From Isochrysis galbana (taxonomy: Eukaryota; Haptophyta; Isochrysidales; Isochrysidaceae), in NCBI GenBank assembly GCA_018136815.1, contig CM030937.1:385953-437452 (forward strand): 51,500 nt of DNA, given 5' to 3'. Of this stretch, positions 31,506-40,998 are shown piece by piece; position 1 is the first letter of the stretch; each line of letters opens with the position of its first letter. The notes beneath the pieces are model-generated. The model saw only the letters and a program-made list of their open reading frames with translations, did no database searches and was not told where the DNA came from. The position numbers and the translations under genes were made by a program.

Positions 31506-33989
31506 ATGCGGCTCGGCCTCGCCTGCGCGCTCTGTGCGCTGGCGGCGTGCGAAGGAGTGGGCGTGGGCGGTCGGACCCGGGCTCACGAGTCTCGCCGTCG
31601 CCTCGCCCTCTCCAACAGCTCGTCGTGCAACTGCGTCAATCTTGGCTGGACTGTGCCTTTCGAGGCACTCAGTGGCCAGATGCCAAGAGGAGAGATTGCA
31701 CGCTCCTCCTTTGGTGGAGAGTGCTGGGCGGGGCTGCAGACGGAATGTGCGGCGGGAGGTGGGCTGCACGGCGCGCCGGAGTGCAACGTGACAACGCTCG
31801 AAACCTTGCTCGCTAGGGTCTACACATTCACGTTCTGGCCATCTGCAGATTTTGTTGCATGGCTCGTCTCCACTGCCGAGGAGTGCCAGCCGTACCAATT
31901 CTTCAAGGCGGAGCCGGTCGCTCTTTTCCTGGAGGCGCCAGTCCTCCCGCCCATGGTGTGGGATCCCGACTCAGTGGCTTCATTCATGCTTATCTACGCG
32001 TGGGTGATAGGGCTGCCCAACACTGCCTACGAGCCGTTCATTGCCAACTGGATCACCGGCTCGCAGTGGGCATCCTTTGAGGCAGCCGACTACGAGAAGC
32101 TCGGCTTCTCGATCGGGGAGGCCTACGCTGCCAACCTACGCTTCAAGAGTTATCTGTCCAATTTCTCTCAGGCGGGGGAATACGATCCGTTCATTGACGC
32201 CCAGACGCGCCTCGGGCCAACACTCATCTACCCGCAGGTGATCCTTGAGCGCCTGGTCGACGTGAATGCGCCCAACTACTTCGAGATCGAGTACTTCGTC
32301 AACTTCGCGTGGGAAGATCGGCGCATCTTCACCCGCTGTAAGTCGGTGACTGACGAGCAGATGGACCCCACCGACCCGTGCTCCATCTACTGGCAGCCGC
32401 GGGTCTTATTACCAGATGCTCTTGGCAATGATGATGAACCGCAGCTGGTGCAAGATCTGGGCCTCACGACGCACGTCGGCCAGGAGATGAGCTCGGTCCT
32501 CGAACAGGCACTGCCCGGTCTTGAGCGATCCATCGCATACAAGCAGTTCCGGCAGCGCGCCAAGTTTCTCATTGTGCTCGACTACAACGCCTTGCCTTTT
32601 GACCGACACTCGCTCAACTTCACGATGCGGCTGCCGCCAACCGACACGGCGGACAAGGCATGCTTCGCCACCGGGGAGCGCAACTCAACAGTGGTGGAGC
32701 TCCCGTCGCTTCAACTCGGTGCCGACTGGGCGAATGGCGACAAACCCGCCATTTGGAGAGGCTGGGCCAGCCAAGTGCGTCAATCGGCACGGCCCGCAAA
32801 TCAGCTATGGGACATCGTCGATTTCACTGCGCACGCTGAGGCGGTGTACACCGACCCACTGCTTTCGCTCGAGTCGACGGAATGGACGTATGCCAACAAT
32901 CCCGCATTCGTACTGCGTGGTAATTTAATGAGCGACTCGCCGCAGCTGGTGGAGGAATTCCGCAGCAATGGCGAGTACCAAGTGTGCCAAGTCACCTTCT
33001 CCATTTCGATTGAGCGGCGCAACATCTATCACATCTTCAACTACATCATCATGCAGGTGGTGCTTGTAGTGCTGAGCTGGTGCACCTTTTTCATCGACCC
33101 TTCCAGCCTGGACGCGCGGCTGGGCATCTCGCTTACCCTCTTGTTGGCCATCAATGTGTTCCAAGTGCGCCACTCACCATGTGCCCTCGCCCGCACCCTA
33201 CCCTCACCCCTCCCTTGGCCTACGGCCTCTTCCGCGCCAGAATGCCTGTTGCTGCCTCTCCCATCAGCGTACCGCCTCCCCACCCCGCAGATTGTGCTCG
33301 TCGACAAGATGCCCGAGACTGGCTCCTTGTCTCGACTGCAATGGTTCACCATCATGAACACGCTGGTCCTTGGGCTAATGGCGTTGGAGTCCATTGTGGT
33401 CTGCTCGTGCTGGAAGTGGCGGCTAGTGCAGATCGAGCTAGACCGCCGCCTCAAGGAAGTGACGAATAAGAAAGCCGCCGAGTGGGCTGTACAAAGGCTG
33501 CAGCGAGCTTATCGTCGCATCAAATTGCGCCGCCTGCGCCAGCGCTTCATGGACAAGCACCCCTCTAGAGAATGGATTTCACCGAGACCACAAAAACGCC
33601 GCATCTCCGTTGGCCCTGTTGAGGGCGCCCAGGCTGCCCGCGAGTCGTTGGGCTCCCACTCAGATTTGGAATTTGGCGATGTTGCCCTCTTGGCCCTCAC
33701 ATTCTCGGAACCCGCTGATCGGTGAGCAGCGAGCTTACTTGGCGCACCCAAGGCCTAGTATACCGCGCAAGTATCATCCATGGCCGCGCCCCTGGCCCTC
33801 CAAGCCCCACGCTCCAACTTTGAGCCTCACCATTACTACTCATTCAGGTGGTACTTGTTTAAGAAGCGAATGCATCGCCGCCGACTACGCTTAGTGAGCG
33901 CCATCGCCGTCTACGGCGATCAGGTGAGCATGTGCATCATCTTCCCCGCTCTCCTCGCAATCGTCTTCGCTTTGTCGTTTGGTTCCTAG
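31506..33989 (+). CDS. Cys-loop-type pentameric ligand-gated ion channel
   Basis: Three exons, 31506-33164, 33291-33721 and 33848-33989, give 743 aa. The first intron has no stop and is a multiple of 3, so it reads through; splicing (CAA|GTGCGC...GCAG|ATT) restores the M2-M3 region. The second intron (GTGAGC...CAG) joins CG|G and brings in a last exon with the fourth membrane segment. The order is: signal peptide (1-15), a long extracellular part with 'YFEIEYFVNFAWEDRRIF' and 'LPFDRHSLNFTMR' (the FPFD-loop of the family), M1 at about 506-529, M2 'ARLGISLTLLLAINVFQ' (about 537-553), M3 about 569-591, a cytoplasmic basic helix, and M4 at about 724-741. The two Cys of the animal Cys-loop are not both present around LPFD, as in prokaryotic members. 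Ligand and ion selectivity cannot be told. An extra ~170 residues precede the ligand-binding domain. Confidence 0.85.
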
Positions 33990-34320
33990 CAAGGTGCTAC
34001 CCGAGGTCCAGTTTTTAACCCCCCCCCGCCCTATTTTGGTACAAACTGTATAAAAATCTCTTGAAGATGCCTACAAATACGTCTAGCTTGCCCTTCCTCC
34101 GGGCACCCGGAGACAGCACCCTTGCCCCAAATGGCCGAAGCCCAGGGCTTCTCCTATCGCTCACTCACCAAGGAAAAGCACCGGGCGGGGTAGGGGAGGA
34201 TCTTCTGGCTATCTCGTCAATGAGCAGAAGGTCGTGCCCTTCACAGCTTGGCCGCCGCGAGCAGTCCTTGAGGAATGAATGACTGCGTCTCGAGGTTACT
34301 CCAAATAGTGCTAGAAAATG
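33990..34320. other. intergenic, 3' of channel gene
   Basis: Likely 3' UTR and spacer with a short C-run at about 34019-34028. No gene. Confidence 0.4.
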
Positions 34321-34970
34321 AACATCTGAGCGTTAGTACCACTACTGCCACTAGCACTAGCCCGGTGCTATCTAGTGCTATCACGACAACCCTCAGCGCA
34401 CTTGCCCGCGCACCTCGACACTCGACGCGTGCTTGAGTGACGGATCGAGCATGACCACTGGCTCGAGCTATGCGACGAGACGGAAGGGGAACGATCGGCG
34501 GGAGACGCGGCGGAAATGGCCGGGAGTGAGGAGTGATGGAATGGCGGGCTTGACCACCTCCTCAACAAAAGAAGGCGGGAGGACGGGCTTGGGCGAGGGC
34601 GAGCGCGAGGACGGAGCAGACATGGCGGGGCGATTGGGGATGGATAGGATAGGGCCTGAGGCTGAGGCTGAGGAGAGGTGTTTGGTACTGAAGGGGTGTT
34701 GAGAACGAGAACGAGGGACGAGAACGGGAACGAGAACGAGCAAGCGACGAACGAAGAACGGCGGACGACAGAACGGATAGAGTCCGAATGTCTGATGACA
34801 CGGCACCACACTCACATCAACCCACTCTCCACCTCCACACTTACGCATCTTTATCAAGGAACGCACAGAGGCCTGCTGGCGGACGAACGGTTGCGTCGTG
34901 TTGTCGTGTTAGTACCGGGCTAGTGACTAGTGAGAGTAGTGGTACTAATGCTCACTTACATTAAAATTTA
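34321..34970. mobile_element. ~650 bp element with ~45 bp terminal inverted repeats
   Basis: The left end, gagcgttagtaccactactg followed by ccactagcactagcccggtg, has its inverted partner at about 34903-34967 with few mismatches and a 1-base indel. No transposase is encoded. The interior includes part of repeat P (34560-34625, minus). A convincing target duplication was not found, so the class is open. Confidence 0.6.
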
Positions 34971-34983
34971 AAAGTAGGTTGCG

Positions 34984-35131
34984 ACCGGACCATATCTAAG
35001 ACCTTCATCCTTCACCCCAATCCCCCTAGTAGTGCACCAGGGCAGCCGCCTGATGGCGGGTGGGGGGGGGGGGTAGAAAGTATGCTACATGTCAATGGTG
35101 GTTCCATGAGCCGCAAGTGCGGTAAGAATAA
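34984..35131 (+). mobile_element. 5'-truncated copy of the ~750 bp family, interrupted by copy 2
   Basis: Starts abruptly at accggaccatatctaag, an internal position of the full element, and runs to the family tail. The tail is split at 35131 by copy 2 and resumes at 35899 (tatgaagttttt). The copy at 10590 has the uninterrupted tail, showing the original sequence. 5' truncation is typical of target-primed reverse transcription. Confidence 0.75.
35113..35131. repeat. left 19-bp target-site duplication of copy 2
   Basis: gcaagtgcggtaagaataa, identical to 35880-35898. Confidence 0.85.
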
Positions 35132-35879
35132 AATAAACCTTTTAATAGTCTCACCGCACACGCGGCCGTGGACCCTCTACTTTCTACTCACGTAGGAAAC
35201 TTTCTACACCCCCACTTCCCCGGCCCTTCTCCCCCGCCATAAGGCGACTCCCCCCGTGCACTACTAGGGGGATAGGGGTGAAGGGCTTAGATATGGTCCG
35301 GTGGCCCGCGCCCCCCCCCGGTGATCATTCCCCCCCTTCCTCCTGTGTCTCCGAGTGAGCGGCGGTCTCAGCCCCGACTTATCCTGTAAACAGGTGCGGG
35401 ACTTACCTATTTTTCGGTGAGCGGAGCTCTCGCTCCGCCCACCCCCTTCTCCGTGCTCTCTCTCCCCTCTCCTGCGGCACGCGCGATGGCGCGCCTGCGG
35501 CAGGCCTGCAGCTGCCCCTGGCGACCCCTGGAGGCTCCTGGAGGCCAGCTCTGGGGGCAGAGGAGGCTGGGACTGGGCCCTGGCCTCCCCTGCCTCTCCC
35601 TCGCTGGCGCTCCTGAGCCTCAAGGGCCCCCACTCTGCACCTGTCTGCCTGTCGACCAGGGGGGAGGGGGGGTTGGAGCAATGGGCTGGTCACGAGGGGC
35701 CAGGATGGGCGAATGGGGCGAGCCTGTGGGGAAGGGAGTGGGTCAGTAGGGCAGTGGCCTCCTGGCAAGCCATCAGGCGTGCCAGGAGGATGGGTGGTTC
35801 CTCCCCCATGGCAGGGGAGGAGTGGAGAGAGGGGGGGGGCTCGTGCCCCCCCATGGGTCAACCAAGTATAAACTTAGTT
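35132..35879 (-). mobile_element. ~750 bp retroelement-like repeat, copy 2 (full length, nested)
   Basis: 748 bp, minus-strand orientation, with the same head palindrome (35860-35879) and tail (aataaaccttttaatag at 35132-35149) as copy 1 and high similarity throughout. It is flanked by a perfect 19-bp duplication unrelated in sequence to that of copy 1, which proves mobility as a unit. It sits inside the tail of another family member. Confidence 0.88.
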
Positions 35880-35898
35880 GCAAGTGCGGTAAGAATAA
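35880..35898. repeat. right 19-bp target-site duplication of copy 2
   Basis: Identical to 35113-35131; followed by the rest of the interrupted older copy. Confidence 0.85.
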
Positions 35899-36508
35899 TA
35901 TGAAGTTTTTATTTGTCATTCACGGTGTGCACTGTACAAAATACAGCAAATAAATAAAGTAATGAGTTAACTTAAATTTGACACCTTCAATTTGAATAAA
36001 ATTGAAATTATGAATAAAAATAAAAGTATGAATAAACTTAAACGTATCTGGTCCTCTTTTGATGGATCGCGACCTTAACCAGCTGGTCGGAGTCGCAGAG
36101 GCACCGGAGTAACGGGCAACGAGTGCCCACAGGTCAAACTAACATTGTACACGTTGGCAGACGTGGAAACGAGACGTCTTGTTGGCGCGAAAGAAGAGAA
36201 ATACCATATGCTACGCTAGCAGACTGCGCCATCAAAAGCAATCATGGGTTCCGCCGTTCCGCATGCCTTTGCACGAATGGCATTTGACGGGAGGGCATCA
36301 TGGATGTGCTTTTGCCTGGCGTACTCGAGCCGGCTGTTGAGCACGTCGAACAGTGCATGCACTGCTGGCGCGCAGGTGATGGTGGAGTGACATGCATTCA
36401 ACAACAGCTTGGCGCGGGCACTCGGTCCAGTTGGTGGTGGAGCGTCCATCACATGATGGAAGACAAAACCGCACAGAGGAGGGGCATCCGGCCAAATTAT
36501 TTGGTGAT
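35899..36508. other. AT-rich stretch and probable 3' UTR of selenoprotein gene
   Basis: 35905-36060 is strongly AT-rich (aaataaataaagtaatgag-like), unlike its surroundings. 36100-36508 is 3' of the selenoprotein-like gene on the minus strand. An imperfect hairpin lies at about 36335-36405 (minus strand: GTTGAA-TGCATG-t-CACT paired with AGTG-CATGCA-ctg-TTCGAC), but it lacks the unpaired TGA/GA core, so it is not a convincing SECIS. Confidence 0.4.
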
Positions 36509-37123
36509 TTAGTCTTTCCGTTTAAAGCCTTTCGCCTCAAGGAGGGCCTCGAAGCGAGGCGCGTCATAACCGTTAAGGTCAATGCGCTGCTTTTCACGAC
36601 CCATGTCGTCGAGCACGACAAGATCAGGGTTGTGGTGTCGAATCCAAGACACTTCCAAGTTTTGCCTGCGAGGTGCAACCGTGAATAGCGCCATGGTAAC
36701 CCTGAGCTCACCACCCAAGTGCATGCAACCTACGAGCAATTGGGCTCTAGGTCGCCAGTGTGCACAGCCTTGCTCACCAATCTTTCCACCCCTCATCCTT
36801 CTGAAGGTACTTCTTGAGCTTGGCATTGTGCCCCTCGTCCAACTTTCATCCAGTGCAGCTCTCGATCCTGCCTCGTGTACCCGGCTGGGCATCCACGACG
36901 CCCTGAATGCAGGCAGGCCCCAAAATGTTAGGCAACGCATGCTGTCATTACGCAAGGCCATAAGAGAGAGAGAGAGCTCTTGCGGCCTCACCTGGACAAT
37001 GCACGTCCGCCGCTCGACGCGGCCGTCCGCGAAGCTGGCGGTCGCCTCGCACCCGCCCGCCTGCTTCGCGCCGCCCGCTGCGGCGCTCGCTGCGAGCGCG
37101 GTGAGGACGACGCCCAGCCTCAT
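36509..37123 (-). CDS. selenoprotein M/F (Sep15)-like thioredoxin-fold protein with in-frame TGA (Sec)
   Basis: Three exons, 37123-36992, 36902-36778 and 36665-36509, give 137 aa if the TGA at 36848-36846 is read as selenocysteine (residue 63). Exon 1 is a signal peptide (MRLGVVLTALAASAAAGG) and a short Cys-containing segment. Exon 2 reads GRIESCTG-U-KLDEGH, the C-x-x-U redox motif of SelM-type proteins, then AKLKKYLQKDEGW. Exon 3 continues QNLEVSWIRHHNPDLVVLDD and RIDLNGYD...LLEAKGF, matching the SelM/Sep15 'GADPELVLLD...I.L...ELL.E.GF' block. Phases agree at both junctions (CAG|GGC; TG|G), donors GTGAGG and GTGAGC. The family works in the ER lumen in thiol-disulfide exchange. An open frame through intron 2 exists but would replace the redox motif. 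A SECIS element was not found by eye, so Sec insertion is inferred. Confidence 0.78.
   Translation of the reverse strand: MRLGVVLTALAASAAAGGAKQAGGCEATASFADGRVERRTCIVQVRPQELSLSLMALRNDSMRCLTFWGLPAFRASWMPSRVHEAGSRAALDESWTRGTMPSSRSTFRRMRGGKIGEQGCAHWRPRAQLLVGCMHLGGELRVTMALFTVAPRRQNLEVSWIRHHNPDLVVLDDMGREKQRIDLNGYDAPRFEALLEAKGFKRKD
36846..36848 (-). other. probable selenocysteine codon (TGA)
   Basis: Codon 19 of exon 2, three residues after a Cys (Cys-Thr-Gly-TGA-Lys-Leu), exactly where SelM has CGGU and Sep15 CGU. The frame continues with family-like sequence for 74 residues after it. Confidence 0.75.
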
Positions 37124-37424
37124 CACTCGCGAGCGTGGCGCGTAATCTTGAAGGGACGGTGGCTCTTCTTTTTTACTACTAGTAGTACTGCGAGTATTCC
37201 GTGTCCACCCAATTCCTGGCGCGTGCCCAACTCCTGGTGCTGCAGTCCTTCGTCCTTCGGCCCCTTTGAGGCTGCTGGGAGAGCTCTGGCATGAGTGATG
37301 CCGCAGAGTCAGAGGGCCAGACTACCACTGTCGTGGCTTTGGCCGCAGGAGCGGCGCCCCGCGCGCGCCGGTCACGCTGGACCAAACACAGGGACGGCGG
37401 CGAGCGCTGTTGTGACGAATTGGA
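37124..37424. other. 5' flank of selenoprotein gene
   Basis: No gene. A short palindromic 'actactagtagtact' lies at about 37176-37190. Confidence 0.35.
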
Positions 37425-37510
37425 ATGGCCCATGGGGCCTGAGGGCAATGAGGAAGGAGCAAGGCCGGCGGCAGGCGCGGCGAGGGAGACGACTTTGGAC
37501 GGCGGCAAAA
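37425..37510 (-). repeat. dispersed repeat P, copy 3
   Basis: Minus strand matches 19010-19105 (…gtcgtctccctcgcc…gcgcctgccgccgg…ttcctcattgccctcaggcc) with few differences. The surroundings (37300-37640) may belong to the same repeat. Confidence 0.6.
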
Positions 37511-37904
37511 GCGACATCGAGCGAGCGGCGAGAGGCGAGGGGCGGTGTGAGATGGGCATTCTGTGTGCACGTGCGTGATGAAGAGCGCAGAGCTCAGAGC
37601 AGAGCAATAGGACATGCCAGAGCTGCAGGGCGGGGCCTAGCCCTCGGGGAGGCATCGCTGAGGAGAGGAGGGCGAGAGATGGGTGCACGTTCTGCCGCTA
37701 GCAGTGCCCTTCCCATGCGACTCAGCTCTCGAAGGGCTCACAGAGTATCACAGTAACAGTAACATGCACAAATGTTACGTATCGAGAGTTGAACTCACTG
37801 AGCTCGCACCGGATTTGGGTTTTGTTTGGCGCCAAGTGCCGCCGGCCATGGTTTTCTTGTTGTAAGGGTAATTTTATTTTTGCGCTCATGCCTTGGGGCA
37901 GCCC

Positions 37905-37987
37905 AAATTCCTGAATATCCCTCGGGGCGATATCCACCCAAATAAATATTCCGCGGAATATGCCTGAATATTTCTGCCTGGCCCTAA
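37905..37987. repeat. word-array locus E (GAATATTC)
   Basis: ctgaatatcc, gcgatatcc, aaatattcc, ggaatatgcc and tgaatatttc recur in ~75 bp. The block ends with the shared head tgcctggccctaa (37975-37987). Confidence 0.6.
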
Positions 37988-38089
37988 AAAAAATATTCTT
38001 GAAGGTGACTACTTCGTTGCTAGCCGCCATCCCCTTTACTGGGGTCTACACCTGACATCGCCTTCGCCCTACCCTCACTCCCCTTCCCG

Positions 38090-38602
38090 TTCCCCCCCTC
38101 GTTCCTTTTTGTTTGGTTTCGGGGGACCCTCGGGGTCTGTCAGACAGATCCGACTCTTGATGCACACTGTTGTGCACCATGCCGGCTGTTCTCCCCATGG
38201 GGTTGGTGTTGTGTCTGGCCAGGCCTGTGCCTCGTGCTTGTGCACGAGGTCAGTGCCGCGGCGGTGTAGGGGCCCAGCCGTGAGGCTTTCCCTATGGGGT
38301 GCGGCTTGTAGCCGACTTGGTTCGTATGGTGGCTGGCCAATGCTGGCTGGGAGGAGGTGAGGATTGTGTGGGCCATGCTGGCCATGGTGAGCCTGCTGGT
38401 TCTTGGCTTTCCGGGGTCGGCACGGGGCGAGCCTCGTGCGCACCTGGGTCAGTGGGGCGCCCTCTCGCGGGCGCTTCAGTTGCGCGGCGTCCAGCATTGC
38501 CTGATCGTCCGGCGTGGCGGGGGTGACGGTGGAGGGGGAGGGGAGCGGCGCGCGCTCCATGACCCTATCGTTTTAACGATAGTTGTTTCTGCCTGGCCCT
38601 AA
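38090..38602 (+). repeat. repeat family Q, copy 1, ending in CTATCG palindrome
   Basis: Shares 'gtgtaggggcccagcc..gcggctttc.ctatggg' and 'gaggggagcggcgcgcg.tccatg..accctatcg' with copy 2 at 38640-38975. It ends in CTATCGTT-tt-AACGATAG (38565-38582), then tgcctggccctaa (38590-38602), the same 13 bp as at 37975-37987. Confidence 0.65.
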
Positions 38603-38639
38603 CGAGGTCCGAGTCAGAGCCGCAGCTGTGTAGCTGTGT

Positions 38640-38975
38640 AGTGTGTAGGGGCCCAGCCTTGCGGCTTTCTCTATGGGAGAGTGCCTTTTGCACTTGATGT
38701 CAGAGCCCCAGAGGTCCAGAGGGCAGAGGGGACTGGCTTGTCTTGCAGGGGGCTGTGGATGTGGAGGCCTTCTCTAGTGTTCTGGCCAAGCTCGGCCTTC
38801 AGGTGTCAGGTGGCGGCACGGGCCGGGGCTCGCGTGCACCTAGGTGGCTGGGTTGCCTGCTCGCAGCCGCTTCGGCGGCGCATCGTCCATCATGGCCTGA
38901 TCGTTCGTCGCGGCGGGGTGGGCGGGAGAGGGGAGCGGCGCGCGTTCCATGGCACCCTATCGGTTTAACGATATT
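38640..38975 (+). repeat. repeat family Q, copy 2
   Basis: Same order of blocks as copy 1 and ends ctatcggtttaacgatat (38957-38974). A third partial copy is at 45225-45347. Confidence 0.65.
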
Positions 38976-39042
38976 TCCACCAATTTTTACGGCGAGCACT
39001 CACTACACACAACGTAGTCCAGCGCGGCGACAGGGCACTAAT

Positions 39043-40116
39043 TCAGGTCGGCCGTTTGTGAAGGTCCATTGTCCGCACATGCCTCGCTACCACAAACGCA
39101 GCCGCCATCAGGGCAAGGCGGTGCAACTTGCCGGGCAGTACCCTGCGGAAGACCCGCCGATACCTAAGGAGGAGCAGCCCGACCGCGACCAATGACAGAG
39201 TCCGTACTGCTCTCACCCCGTACCGCCTCATTACGTTGCGAGTCCCCCCACACAGCGCGCGCATGATGTGCTGGCGAAGGACAAAGAATAGCAACCATTC
39301 TGGTGCGTCCGATCGGTGCCTGTGTGGAGGCGCGGATTTGCCGGCGACCCCTCTGGTTCTAGACGCAGGCGCCTCGGTGCTCACCTCCTCGGCGCTCGGA
39401 GATAGCGCCTGACTAAGAGGTCGCACTCGCAGGTAATCTGGACCATTTGACCATGGTTGTATGAGTTCTGCGATTTTGGCAGGCAGCTCTCCCTGGATCC
39501 CCGGCTGCGTCAATCGAGCGCGGAAGTCGGGCGCCAGACGCGCCAACGCTGCGGGCCGATCGGCGCGCGGGACAAGTAGCACGCCCATCAACTGCCAGAA
39601 CCGCGAAATCATCTGCGAAAGAGACATACCAGTGCTGAGCATCTCAATCGGTGGGGTCGAGAAGAGCACGTCGTGAAGCCCATGTGGCAACAGTTGCCCG
39701 AGTCCGTGGTCTTGGAAGTTGAGCCAAATCGCAGCGGACCAGCAGGCGGAATTGTACGAAATGCAGACGCTCAACAGCGCGGAGCCGGCGAGTATGTGAC
39801 GCGGTATTATCTGCACGAGCAACCAGACAAGCGTGGCGGAGCCGACAAGCGCACTAAGCACGCGCAGAACGTAGAGTGCCGGCCGCCCTGCGACCCATCC
39901 GGGGAGCAGGCTCCAGCGTAGCCATGCGCCGAGCACCCCGTTGAGCACTAGTGCCGAGAGAGCGTAATCTGCGGGCGCGAGCAACCTCTCTGGCGGTAAG
40001 AAGGTGGGGAACAAGAGCAGCGCAAGGCCAGCTGGCCCCGCGAAGAGGAGAGAGGCAGCAGATGCCCAGACGAGGCCATCCGAGTAAAAGAGCCGTCCGT
40101 CCCAGTACAAGAGCAT
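39043..40116 (-). CDS. multi-pass membrane protein of unknown family
   Basis: 357 aa from an ATG at 40116 with no intron needed. Hydrophobic segments at about residues 16-41 (VWASAASLLFAGPAGLALLL), 52-70, 81-104 (VLRVLSALVGSATLVWLLVQ), 108-133, and near the C-terminus at about 303-320 (LSLVAVGLLLLRY) and 330-345 suggest four N-terminal and one or two C-terminal spans around a ~150-residue soluble loop. The start MLLYWDGRLFYSDG is distinctive. The frame has natural amino-acid composition and a GA-rich tract just upstream on the coding strand, as other genes here do. No family was recognised and no function is offered. Confidence 0.6.
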   Translation of the reverse strand: MLLYWDGRLFYSDGLVWASAASLLFAGPAGLALLLFPTFLPPERLLAPADYALSALVLNGVLGAWLRWSLLPGWVAGRPALYVLRVLSALVGSATLVWLLVQIIPRHILAGSALLSVCISYNSACWSAAIWLNFQDHGLGQLLPHGLHDVLFSTPPIEMLSTGMSLSQMISRFWQLMGVLLVPRADRPAALARLAPDFRARLTQPGIQGELPAKIAELIQPWSNGPDYLRVRPLSQALSPSAEEVSTEAPASRTRGVAGKSAPPHRHRSDAPEWLLFFVLRQHIMRALCGGTRNVMRRYGVRAVRTLSLVAVGLLLLRYRRVFRRVLPGKLHRLALMAAAFVVARHVRTMDLHKRPT

Positions 40117-40141
40117 CGCCCGGCCGTACTCGCACCCGCAC

Positions 40142-40350
40142 GCCGCACTCCCCCTACCCTCTCCCTTTCCCTTTCCCTCTCCTTTCCTCCCCTCTCTTCT
40201 CTCTCTTGTTCTCTCTTGTTCTCTCTTTTCCTCTCTCTTGCTCCTTCTCTCTCCGTCTTTCTTGTGGGCCGCGCAGCCTCCCTGCTGCGCACTACAACCT
40301 CTCCGCGCGAGAAGGGGGGGGGGGGGGGGGGGGGGGGGGAGGGGGGGGGA
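40142..40350. repeat. CT tract and G-run upstream of membrane-protein gene
   Basis: Plus strand: C/T-rich with (ccctttcc)n and (ttctctcttg)n repeats at 40150-40255, then a G-run of ~25 at about 40313-40340. Confidence 0.8.
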
Positions 40351-40509
40351 GCGGAAAGAACAACAGAAGTAGAGAAGAGCCCCGTGAAATATTCAAAAGA
40401 ATGAAGGAACAGAGAAGAGATTGTGGGAGGGAAAGAGTCTGAACGAGCTTTTTAGTATAATGACCTCATACTATGAAAGGAGTCCATCGAGACCTCGTGA
40501 GTGCTAGAC

Positions 40510-40690
40510 TCAACATGTTTGGCCCTAACCCAGGAGGGCCCAGTGAGTGATAGCAATATCGTGTAGACCATTGGAAACATCATGATGTTAGCGCGCTCGC
40601 GAGACAACAAAAGGAACTCCGGCGACGTTCCCCTACTCCCCCTCTTCTCACTGGGAGTAGATCTCACACCTGTACAACAAAACCACGCCA
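40510..40690 (+). repeat. ~150 bp dispersed repeat R, copy 2
   Basis: Partner of 7421-7580, same orientation. Begins 'tttggccctaaccc' (tttggcccgaaccc in copy 1). Confidence 0.6.
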
Positions 40691-40844
40691 AGGTCAAACA
40701 CAACCTTCAGCTCCTCACTCCCCACTCCTCACTCGCTAGCTACTAGTAGTGGCCTAGAGGCTTGCGCTTCGCAGAGCGGCCCGCCTCGCAGAGAGTCTCC
40801 CCCCCTTCTTCCCTCCTTCCCATCCATGGCTCCTAGAGCCCCCG

Positions 40845-40912
40845 ACGTGCGACGTGCCGACGTGCCGACGTGCCGCGCCACGCGCCACGCGCCACGCGCC
40901 ACAGCCCAAGCA
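40845..40912. repeat. short minisatellites (cgacgtgc)n and (gccacgc)n
   Basis: Adjacent 8-9 bp and 7-8 bp tandem words, about three to four copies each. Confidence 0.7.
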
Positions 40913-40998
40913 CCAAGCAGCTCCACCTACACCTACACTGTGGCAAACCAAAGGGGGTACACCATCTACGCAAGGGGATTTTTTGGGGTGGGGGTGGG

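Noticed and set aside
33165-33290. 42-residue in-frame segment as part of the channel
   Set aside because: It breaks M2-M3, has Pro/Leu-rich intron-like composition, and is bounded by GTGCGC and a GCAG acceptor.
36335-36405. Hairpin as SECIS element
   Set aside because: A good stem, but TGA would be paired and no GA lies opposite it; apical AA absent. Not convincing without a covariance search.
36216-36452. 78-codon minus-strand frame 3' of the selenoprotein gene
   Set aside because: Lies in the probable 3' UTR, no family, and no splice signals linking it.
38075-38560. 161-codon minus-strand frame
   Set aside because: Within repeat family Q; not conserved in copy 2.
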